A DNA stretch of 64,000 bases from Sporosarcina sp. P34 (lineage in GTDB: Bacteria; Bacillota; Bacilli; Bacillales_A; Planococcaceae): positions 56,429 to 120,428 of the forward strand of contig NZ_PDZC01000011.1 in NCBI RefSeq assembly GCF_002743375.1, written 5' to 3'. Below, piece by piece: positions 1-6,752 of the stretch (positions are counted from its first letter, which is position 1; the number at the start of each line of letters is the position of its first letter). A model generated the notes under the pieces. The model saw nothing but the letters and a program-made list of their open reading frames with translations. It did no database searches and was not told the DNA's origin. A program made the position numbers and the translations under genes.

Positions 1-1
1 A

Positions 2-463
2 ACGTTATCCGTTTTGGAGTCGTTTATTGATACGTTCGCTGGAGTAGTTGTGACGATTTCCCACGACCGTTTCTTCTTGGATCGAATTTCACGTAAGCTA
101 TGGATACTAGATGGTTCAGGCGAAATCGATGTACGTCTTGGTCTGTATTCAGATTATCTTGAAGAAAAGAATACAAAAGACGAGAAGTCACAAGCTAAAG
201 TTGCGGTTGTTGCTCCGACACCGGCTCCAGAAGTTAAAGAAGCTAAAAAGAAAATGACATACGCGGAAAAACGTCAGTGGGAAACTATTGAAACGGATAT
301 AGAAGGAATAGAAGAAAAAATAGCCGCGGTACAACAAAAAATGACGACTACGGGCTCAGACTATGATCAGCTCCGTCAACTAGATGAAGAACTCGTAACG
401 CTGAACCAACAATACGAGGAACTTGTCGAGCGCTGGTCTTATTTACAGGAATTAGCCGATTAA
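2..463 (+). CDS. ABC-F family ATPase, C-terminal part (YfmR/Uup-like), truncated by window edge
   Basis: The reading frame is open from the first bases of the window, so the gene begins upstream and only the last 153 residues are seen. The visible part starts inside the second ATPase domain: LSVLES continues into SHDRFFLDR, the H-loop region typical of ABC-F proteins. A charged, Ala/Pro-rich linker follows, and then a C-terminal coiled coil of about 70 residues rich in Glu, Lys and Gln, as in Uup/YfmR-type members. ABC-F proteins are soluble ATPases that act on the ribosome or its translation state and do not transport. YfmR is a guess from the C-terminal coiled coil; the subfamily cannot be fixed without the N-terminal half. 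The next gene starts 21 bases downstream behind GGAGGAGAG, so the two are probably co-transcribed. Confidence 0.85.
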   Translation, partial: TLSVLESFIDTFAGVVVTISHDRFFLDRISRKLWILDGSGEIDVRLGLYSDYLEEKNTKDEKSQAKVAVVAPTPAPEVKEAKKKMTYAEKRQWETIETDIEGIEEKIAAVQQKMTTTGSDYDQLRQLDEELVTLNQQYEELVERWSYLQELAD

Positions 464-484
464 TTATATTGGAGGAGAGTTTTC

Positions 485-1606
485 TTGAAAATCAAATCGA
501 TTGAACCGACACCGAGTCCAAATTCTATGAAAATTATTTTAGATACTCCTTTGCCTGATGGAGTAAGTCATAACTATAAGAAAAAAGATGAAGCGCAAGC
601 ACCTGAGCCGATTCGTTCTCTTTTGGCTATACAAGGAATTAAGGGAATCTATCACGTATTAGATTTTATGGCAGTGGAGAGAATTGGAAATGTTGCGTGG
701 GAATCCATCCTTGCCGAAGTACGATCAGTTTTAAATGAAGACGGCGAGTCACTTGATCAAGCAAAAGAGCAAAAAATAGACGAGCATTTCGGTGAAGTCT
801 ACGTTCATGTACAGACCTATAAAGAGATTCCGTTGCAAGTGAAAGTGTTCAATAGTGATGAGGAGTCTCGATTTGGCTTAAGTGAACGTTTCATCCAAGC
901 TATGGAAACCGTTCACCATTCTGAAGTGGAAAACTACATTTTACTGCGGAAATGGGTAGATTACGGAATTCGTTATGGAGAATTGCAGGAAGTGGGCGAG
1001 CAAGTTGTACAAGAACTTGAAGCCGCGTATCCTGAAACACGCTTGCATGAGCTTGTGGAAAAAGCGGAAAAGGCAGACGAAGAAGCAAAAGTTCGTGGAA
1101 AGAAAGTGACACTGGCGGAATTTACTGTTCCAGAATGGGAAACGCGCTTCCGCTTATTGGATCAAATGCCAGATCCAGACGTTTCGGATTATCCAGTCCT
1201 AACGCTTGCACTTGAAGATGAGAAGATGTCTATCCGCAGATTGGCTACAGTGTACCTTGGAATGATCGAGGATGAAACCGTCATCCCGTTTATCGAAAAA
1301 GCACTTGAAGATAAAAGTTGGGCGGTTCGTCGTACAGCTGCAGACTGTATGAGTGACCTTGGCTATGTTGGTTTCGAATCAGCTGCAATCCGTTTATTGC
1401 AAGATAAAAACAAGTTGGTTCGTTGGCGTGCTGCTATGTTCCTCTATGAATCCGGAACAGAACGAGCATTACCCGCACTGCACGAAGCAGAAGACGATAA
1501 TGAATTTGAAGTGAAACTGCAAGTCCGTATGGCGATCGCTAGAATTGAAGTAGGCGAAGAGGCGAAAGGCTCCATTTGGCGTCAAATGACCGAAAGAACT
1601 AACTAA
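485..1606 (+). CDS. CvfC-type conserved virulence factor: Nfu N-domain plus HEAT-like repeats
   Basis: A 373-residue cytoplasmic protein with a TTG start placed 8 bases after GGAGGAGAG. Residues 1 to about 90 (MKIKSIEPTPSPNSMK onward) look like the N-terminal domain of Nfu/NifU-type scaffold proteins. The Cys-x-x-Cys iron-sulfur domain of true Nfu proteins is absent. From about residue 200 to the end there are repeated pairs of short helices with the pattern of HEAT/PBS-lyase repeats (for example SIRRLATVYLGMIEDETVIP and SWAVRRTAADCMSDLG). This layout matches the 'conserved virulence factor C' family known from Staphylococcus aureus. Its biochemical role is not settled; HEAT repeats suggest protein binding. 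It probably shares a transcript with the ABC-F gene and is followed by a terminator at 1652-1676. Confidence 0.8.
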   Translation: MKIKSIEPTPSPNSMKIILDTPLPDGVSHNYKKKDEAQAPEPIRSLLAIQGIKGIYHVLDFMAVERIGNVAWESILAEVRSVLNEDGESLDQAKEQKIDEHFGEVYVHVQTYKEIPLQVKVFNSDEESRFGLSERFIQAMETVHHSEVENYILLRKWVDYGIRYGELQEVGEQVVQELEAAYPETRLHELVEKAEKADEEAKVRGKKVTLAEFTVPEWETRFRLLDQMPDPDVSDYPVLTLALEDEKMSIRRLATVYLGMIEDETVIPFIEKALEDKSWAVRRTAADCMSDLGYVGFESAAIRLLQDKNKLVRWRAAMFLYESGTERALPALHEAEDDNEFEVKLQVRMAIARIEVGEEAKGSIWRQMTERTN

Positions 1607-1651
1607 TTTATTAACGCCTATCGAAAGACGTTAACTATCTCGAATCCTAAA

Positions 1652-1676
1652 CCTTGTCTACTCGACAAGGTTTTTT
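1652..1676 (+). terminator. Rho-independent terminator after cvfC-like gene
   Basis: A perfect 7-bp stem (CCTTGTC/GACAAGG) with a 5-base loop is followed at once by six T residues. It closes the ABC-F/CvfC unit. Confidence 0.85.
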
Positions 1677-1765
1677 CTATGACTTTCAGATGAAAATGTA
1701 TACTTTTGATAAGGACTAAAGGTATAATAAAGATCTGATCAAAATTTACTAGGAGGGCATATGAA

Positions 1766-3868
1766 GTGAAGAAGTCTGCAAGTATTGCGATGAAACTTTC
1801 AAGACTAATTATCGTATTATTTTTATCACTATTTTTGGTATACTCAGTTGTTACTAGTTTCATGTTACATAAGCAAAGCATTAAAGATGCTGAGGAATTT
1901 GCGTTGGAAAGTGCAAATAAAAATTCACTCATTCTTAGTGCGAAATTCAATGAAACGAATGACATGTTACGCACTACAAGTCACATATTGGAAACATTAC
2001 AAGCGACAGGTGATATGAAACCGGAGGAAATTATTCGGATCATTAAAAACAATTTGAAGAAAAATGAGGATGCTACTGGAATGGCGGCAGTCATTAATCA
2101 GTCCGCATTCGCTGAAGGGGAAGTCATACCAAAGAACTTGCTAGATGAAAATCAGCAATTCATTCCATATATCTTTAAGCAAGACAATACTACTGATGTA
2201 GAACCATTAAGTGGTATGGATGATTCAACAGCGAATAGTTGGTATACCGTTCCGAAAAATGAAGCACGTGCGATTTTAACAGAACCTTACTCTTACGAAA
2301 CAAATGGTAAAACCATTCTCATGACTACTATTTCCGTTCCGATGGTAGATGCATCAGGAAATTATTTTGGTTTGTTAACTACAGATATATCCATAGATTT
2401 CTTGACTGATATGGTGAAGACGATTCAACCAAAAGGCGGCTATGCTTCTATTATTACAGACGCTGGATATATTACGGCGAACAGTCTAAAGCCTGAACTA
2501 AACAATAGCAATATGGCAGATGCAATCGATTGGAATGCTGCTAAAGTACATATTGATCAAGGTGAATTGGCAAGTATGTATGTAGATTCTCAGAGTCTAG
2601 GTGAACAAGCATTTAATGCCTTCTCTCCAATCAACTTAAAAGGAATCAATGAGAAATGGTCAGTACAAACTGTTACACCGAAATCTGAGATTTTGGAAAC
2701 ATTCACCGCTATTTTGTGGATTACAATTATATCTGCAATCGTAATTATGTTGCTGATGTCAAGCGCATCCACGATCTTCATTTATCGACTGTTGAGGCCG
2801 TTGAAAACCCTACAGCAATCTATGCAAACCGCTGCTGCAGGTGACTTGACGATGATGGTAGATGAACAGAAAATCCGTCACGATGAGATAGGATTAGTAA
2901 CACTTGCTTACAACGATATGTTGCGCCAGACGAATGCGGCGTTACAAACCGTGCAACTGTCTTCGAGTCAGTTGAGTGCGTCATCCTCGCAGGTTACGCA
3001 TGCTTTCGAGGAGCTAGTTGCCGCGAATCAAGAAGTGTCAGTAGCGACAGATGAAATTGCACAAGGCGCTTCTAAACAATCCGAAGATACGGAAGTAACG
3101 AGCCAACGAATTTCTGATTTAGCAGACCGTATGGATCATATCCACACAATGTTCATGACAATGAATCAGTTATCTACAGACGCTTCTAAGTCTGCTGAAA
3201 ATGGCATGTCGGAAGTGAAAAGTCTACGTGTTCATAACACGACAGCAAATGAAATGAATAAAAAAGTACAGCTTCAAATCCAAACATTGACTACTAAAAT
3301 ATCATCTATTAATCAAGTCATTGAAACATTGCATGGCATTACTGCAAGCACAAATCTTCTAGCGCTTAATGCAAGCATTGAAGCGGCTCGAGCGGGTGAT
3401 AGTGGTAAAGGATTTGCGGTTGTTGCGAATGAAGTACGTCAGCTAGCGGAACAGTCCCGCAGAGAAACTGAAGTAATTCAAGAAACCGTGAAAGAAATCT
3501 TGTCAGAATCACAGCAGACAGTTGACGTCATTGAATTAAACATGAAATCCATGGACGGTCAAAATCAGTCCGTTACAGATACGGAAGAATCATTCGTACA
3601 GAACGCGGACATCATTGACCAAATTCGCCAATCCATCACGGAGTTATCCGAGAAACTTGCCGAAATGATGGAATATAAAGATGAAGCCATTCTTGCCATC
3701 CAAAACGTCTCTGCCATTTCGGAGCAGACGGCTGCATCTTCTGAAGAAGTGAGTGCGTCAGCTGCCGCACAACAGAGTGAATTGGAACAAGTAGCAGATT
3801 CTACAAATCAAGTGAATGAGATCGCTGGGGAATTGCGAAGTGTAGTCGATCGATTCAAATTATCGTAA
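1766..3868 (+). CDS. Methyl-accepting chemotaxis protein (dCache sensor)
   Basis: A 700-residue membrane receptor that passes an external chemical signal to the CheA/CheW array. A first membrane segment lies near residues 10-33. A large extracellular region of about 270 residues fits a double-Cache ligand domain. A second membrane segment lies near 315-339, followed by a HAMP linker ([21 protein letters not shown]) and a long cytoplasmic coiled coil. The signalling tip is clear: [19 protein letters not shown] and the following [15 protein letters not shown], around residues 525-570. The start is GTG, 9 bases after AGGAGG; an ATG five bases earlier is followed by a stop after two codons. A TATAAT lies at 1723-1728 without a good -35 box, and no SigD-like motif was found. 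No chemotaxis genes are nearby, so this is an orphan receptor with an unknown ligand. Confidence 0.93.
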   Translation: MKKSASIAMKLSRLIIVLFLSLFLVYSVVTSFMLHKQSIKDAEEFALESANKNSLILSAKFNETNDMLRTTSHILETLQATGDMKPEEIIRIIKNNLKKNEDATGMAAVINQSAFAEGEVIPKNLLDENQQFIPYIFKQDNTTDVEPLSGMDDSTANSWYTVPKNEARAILTEPYSYETNGKTILMTTISVPMVDASGNYFGLLTTDISIDFLTDMVKTIQPKGGYASIITDAGYITANSLKPELNNSNMADAIDWNAAKVHIDQGELASMYVDSQSLGEQAFNAFSPINLKGINEKWSVQTVTPKSEILETFTAILWITIISAIVIMLLMSSASTIFIYRLLRPLKTLQQSMQTAAAGDLTMMVDEQKIRHDEIGLVTLAYNDMLRQTNAALQTVQLSSSQLSASSSQVTHAFEELVAANQEVSVATDEIAQGASKQSEDTEVTSQRISDLADRMDHIHTMFMTMNQLSTDASKSAENGMSEVKSLRVHNTTANEMNKKVQLQIQTLTTKISSINQVIETLHGITASTNLLALNASIEAARAGDSGKGFAVVANEVRQLAEQSRRETEVIQETVKEILSESQQTVDVIELNMKSMDGQNQSVTDTEESFVQNADIIDQIRQSITELSEKLAEMMEYKDEAILAIQNVSAISEQTAASSEEVSASAAAQQSELEQVADSTNQVNEIAGELRSVVDRFKLS

Positions 3869-3883
3869 TTTAATTGTGTAATC

Positions 3884-3916
3884 AGCAGAAGTGGCATAGT
3901 CCACTTCTGCTTTTTT
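3884..3916 (+). terminator. Terminator after chemoreceptor gene
   Basis: An 11-bp perfect stem (AGCAGAAGTGG and its complement) with a 6-base loop, followed by a T run. Confidence 0.9.
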
Positions 3917-3974
3917 GAATTGAAAGCTTTATTCTCTTTTTTGGGACTGTTTTACGCAGTACAGTTTCTGATAT

Positions 3975-4031
3975 GTAAGTGTCTGCATTTCTTTTTGCTA
4001 TGAAAATGCGAGAGCAAATGCAGTGACTTAC
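3975..4031. repeat. Imperfect 16-bp inverted repeat, function unknown
   Basis: Arms 3975-3990 and 4016-4031 pair except at two central positions, around a 25-base loop that can itself pair in part (TTGCT with AGCAA). No T run follows on either strand, so it is not an ordinary terminator. It lies between the convergent ends of the chemoreceptor and LysR genes. Confidence 0.5.
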
Positions 4032-4068
4032 GTAAACGATCCACCAATCCTTCACTCAGAAATGAATG

Positions 4069-5025
4069 TTACGATGTGGTCCTGATATTCAAAACCGTCA
4101 ACTCTTCACTATTCTTTAACAACTCAATAAACACTTGCAACGCCTTCGTTTGAAAAGGCGAGTTCGTCACGATAGAGAAATGCCGCTTGAATGGCGTTCC
4201 TTTTATCGATAGCGTCTTCAAATCCCCATAACGCAATTCCTTTTGTATCGCCCACTGTGATAGCAAGCTTACGCCAAGTCCCGCTTCGACAGATTCCTTA
4301 ATCGGTTGCGTACTGCTGAATTGCATAATGCGCTTCGGATAAAATCCAGACTGGGAAAAGAATAATTCTGCGGCTTCTCGTGTGCCTGAACCTTCTTCGC
4401 GCAATAGCCAGATTTCATCTTCTAGTGCAGTGATCGACTGTCGTCCTTTTTTCTGAGTTAGTGGATGATTGCTAGAAGTGACGATATACATTTCATCTTC
4501 TGCAAAATCTTCATTTTGAAGCGGTGCGGCTTCCTTGAAATGTCCTTCGATCAAGCCGATGTCGAGTTGGTGAGTAATGACTAACTCCGCGATGTCTGCT
4601 GTATTTCCAATTGTGACTTGTGGTTCAATCGCCGGGTAGTCTGTGACAAGTTTAGACAGAATATGAGGCAAGACGTATTCGCCGAAAGTATAGCTGGCCC
4701 CAATAGTGAGAGGACCGCTAGCTTTATTGCCCAAGTCATCTACTAAGTTTTGCATTTTTGAATACAAGCCCGCGATTTCTTTTGCGTGATGATAGACAAT
4801 TTCTCCAGCTTGGTTGAGTCGTACGTATTTATTCGTTCGCTCAAGCAATCGTACACCAATGGATTCTTCGAAAGAACGAATATACTGACTGACAGCAGGT
4901 TGTGTCATATGCAGTTCTTCTGCTGCTCTAGAGAAGTTCTTTTGCTCGGCTACCTCAATGAATACTTGCAGTTGTTGATCGATGACGAGGCAACTCCTTT
5001 CCGTGTATATGGATTTACTTATCAT
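4069..5025 (-). CDS. LysR-family transcriptional regulator, likely of the divergent yeiH-like gene
   Basis: A LysR-type regulator with an N-terminal winged helix-turn-helix (LQVFIEVAEQKNFSRAAEELHMTQPAVSQYI) and a C-terminal effector domain of about 200 residues, including GASYTFGEYVLPHIL and EAGLGVSLLSQWA. It is divergent from a YeiH-type membrane protein gene, the usual arrangement for YeiE/CysL-like regulators, so it probably controls that gene. The start is a puzzle. The only canonical in-frame start is ATG at 5025, but it has no ribosome binding site and sits inside a palindrome that looks like the LysR operator (5024-5044). A strong AAAGGAG lies inside the frame (about 4994-5000, read on the minus strand) and points to an ATC codon at 4983, which would give the family-typical N-terminus DQQLQVF (304 residues instead of 318). 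Confidence 0.88.
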   Translation of the reverse strand: MISKSIYTERSCLVIDQQLQVFIEVAEQKNFSRAAEELHMTQPAVSQYIRSFEESIGVRLLERTNKYVRLNQAGEIVYHHAKEIAGLYSKMQNLVDDLGNKASGPLTIGASYTFGEYVLPHILSKLVTDYPAIEPQVTIGNTADIAELVITHQLDIGLIEGHFKEAAPLQNEDFAEDEMYIVTSSNHPLTQKKGRQSITALEDEIWLLREEGSGTREAAELFFSQSGFYPKRIMQFSSTQPIKESVEAGLGVSLLSQWAIQKELRYGDLKTLSIKGTPFKRHFSIVTNSPFQTKALQVFIELLKNSEELTVLNIRTTS

Positions 5026-5044
5026 AGCTATTATAAATAGTTAT
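5024..5044. promoter_or_regulatory. Probable LysR operator between lysR and yeiH-like genes
   Basis: A 21-bp near-perfect dyad whose core is CTATT-ATA-AATAG, extended on both sides by ATA/TAT. It contains the T-N11-A type spacing favoured by LysR proteins and lies in the divergent intergenic region. Binding is inferred. Confidence 0.5.
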
Positions 5045-5092
5045 TTCTCTTATAGCCAGCTGTTTTCTATACTAGTACTAGGGGGTGTCATC

Positions 5093-6124
5093 ATGATTTA
5101 TTCGAATATGACTCCAGAACAGCATGCACTACAACATCCATCTAAATGGAAAACATGGACCGGTGGAATAGCTTTTACATTTTTTATTGCATTTATAGGG
5201 TATGTATTAGCAAAAGTACCAGGTTTCGATCAGATCGGACAAATGGCCTGCGCAATCATAATCGCGGTAGCATACCGTCATTTTTTTGGCTATCCTGAAA
5301 TGATTCGAAGTGGAATTGCTTTCTCGTCCAAGCATTTACTTCGCACAGCCATTATTTTATACGGTTTGAAATTAAATATAAATACCGTCTTAAGCGACGG
5401 GCTCGGCTTACTTGCTCGAGATGTAGGTGTAATCATTTTCGCGATATTCATGACCATTTGGCTCGCCAAAGTTTTTAAAGCAGATAAAAACATCTCCCTG
5501 CTTTTAGGTGTCGGGACAGGAGTCTGCGGTGCGGCGGCCATTGCAGCAGTGGCACCGATTATTAAAGCAAAAGATGAGGACACGGCAATAGGTGTAGGAA
5601 TCATTGCCTTAATGGGTACAGTGTTTGCGATTGGTTACACGATTTTACGACCCATTCTTCCACTCGATTCAATCGAGTACGGAATGTGGGCAGGTATCAG
5701 TTTGCATGAAGTTGCGCATGTAGCTTTAGCGGGTGCACCGGCAGGAGAAGATGGCTTAGCGATTGCCTTATTGGCTAAACTTGGTCGAGTATTTCTATTG
5801 GTGCCACTATGCTTCATCTTCATTGCTATCATGAAACGTAAGCATGCAGACGAAACGGGCGCTAAAATTGAATTTCCATGGTTCCTCGTCGGCTTTATCA
5901 TTCTAAGTATTTTAGGAAGCTATGTGTTCGGTCAATCCATACCTGTCTCAGATTACGCAATGGAAGGCGTCTTTACACTGACCACATGGTTACTAACAGC
6001 AGCCATGGTTGGGCTTGGTCTAAACGTCAGTCTACGTGATGTAAAAGACCGCGCGATGCGTCCACTTGCCGCTATGACAGTCACATCCATACTATTATCC
6101 GTCATCGCCTATTTCATTATTTAA
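5093..6124 (+). CDS. YeiH-family putative sulfate/anion exporter membrane protein
   Basis: A 343-residue integral membrane protein with about ten hydrophobic segments, of the YeiH family (UPF0324, annotated as putative sulfate exporter; the substrate is not firmly proven). Conserved stretches include LYGLKLNINTVLSDGL, LLGVGTGVCGAAAIAAVAP and GISLHEVAHVALAGAP. The ATG at 5093 is preceded by AGGGGG at 5080-5085; longer versions starting upstream would lack a ribosome binding site and run through the operator. It is divergent from the LysR gene and monocistronic, ending with a hairpin terminator. In related bacteria such pairs respond to sulfur-compound or reactive-sulfur signals; that role is inferred here. 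Confidence 0.88.
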   Translation: MIYSNMTPEQHALQHPSKWKTWTGGIAFTFFIAFIGYVLAKVPGFDQIGQMACAIIIAVAYRHFFGYPEMIRSGIAFSSKHLLRTAIILYGLKLNINTVLSDGLGLLARDVGVIIFAIFMTIWLAKVFKADKNISLLLGVGTGVCGAAAIAAVAPIIKAKDEDTAIGVGIIALMGTVFAIGYTILRPILPLDSIEYGMWAGISLHEVAHVALAGAPAGEDGLAIALLAKLGRVFLLVPLCFIFIAIMKRKHADETGAKIEFPWFLVGFIILSILGSYVFGQSIPVSDYAMEGVFTLTTWLLTAAMVGLGLNVSLRDVKDRAMRPLAAMTVTSILLSVIAYFII

Positions 6125-6140
6125 TACACTATACCGATAA

Positions 6141-6184
6141 AAAGTCAGTCTGCGAATAACTATTTCGTAGGTTGGCTTTTTCGT
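6141..6184 (+). terminator. Terminator after yeiH-like gene
   Basis: An imperfect stem with G-U pairs (AAGTCAGTCTGCGAA against TTCGTAGGTTGGCTT) followed by five T residues. Confidence 0.75.
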
Positions 6185-6243
6185 TGTGTATTCTTTCCAT
6201 AACTAGCAATCAATAAAAATTCCATAAAACACGTCTGAACTAG

Positions 6244-6300
6244 TTGACTTTATTTAGTCCACCCCCTAAACTATTCATTATTGGTTTAGGGGGTGGACTA
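6244..6300 (+). promoter_or_regulatory. marR promoter overlapped by a perfect 17-bp inverted repeat
   Basis: TTGACT (6244-6249) and TAAACT (6267-6272) are 17 bases apart and form a SigA-type promoter. A perfect 17-bp inverted repeat (6255-6271 and 6284-6300, 12-base loop) begins in the spacer, covers most of the -10 box and ends in the ribosome binding site AGGGGGTGG. A repressor bound here would block transcription, so this is most likely the operator of the MarR protein encoded just downstream. If transcription starts earlier, the RNA hairpin would also bury the ribosome binding site. Confidence 0.7.
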
Positions 6301-6302
6301 CT

Positions 6303-6749
6303 TTGAGAAATCAGCTTCAAGAAGCAGTAGAACTATTTGAAGAAGTCATGATCTACGGTACAGAGCATGTCGTGAAAAACTTGGACGTTCCAATATGGAA
6401 AGATTACTCACCAGAACAAATTCACGTACTGAAAATACTATCTGCCTACGGTCAGCTATCCAGTGGACAACTGGCGGAGATTCAAGGCGTACATAAAAGT
6501 GCCATTTCGAGTCGTCTCAAAAAACTAGTCGAAAAAGATCTTGTACAGTCTGAAAAAGACGTGAAAGATCAGCGGATGAATCGAATATCACTAACCGAAA
6601 AAGGACATGAAGTACTATCGATTTCAAATGCTGCAATAAATGAAAGCATCGAAAACTTGTTGAAAGATCAAATCGATGAACAGGAGCTTGAACAATTCAT
6701 CAAGACATTCCGTAAGCTGAAATCAATTTTAGTCACAAAGGAGAGATAA
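6303..6749 (+). CDS. MarR-family repressor of the efflux operon (YdgG-like)
   Basis: A 148-residue winged-helix regulator. The core reads YSPEQIHVLKILSAYGQ, then GQLAEIQGVHKSAISSRLKKLVEKDLV (recognition helix), then a wing with DQRMNRISLTEKGHEVL; this is a complete MarR fold with dimerisation helices at both ends. The TTG start at 6303 follows AGGGGGTGG. The next gene, an MMPL-type transporter, starts 3 bases after the stop, so the two form an operon. The same pairing of a MarR protein with an MMPL transporter of about 880 residues is known as ydgG-ydgH in Bacillus subtilis. Autorepression through the perfect palindrome just upstream is likely. The inducing ligand is unknown. Confidence 0.9.
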   Translation: MRNQLQEAVELFEEVMIYGTEHVVKNLDVPIWKDYSPEQIHVLKILSAYGQLSSGQLAEIQGVHKSAISSRLKKLVEKDLVQSEKDVKDQRMNRISLTEKGHEVLSISNAAINESIENLLKDQIDEQELEQFIKTFRKLKSILVTKER

Positions 6750-6752
6750 GGC

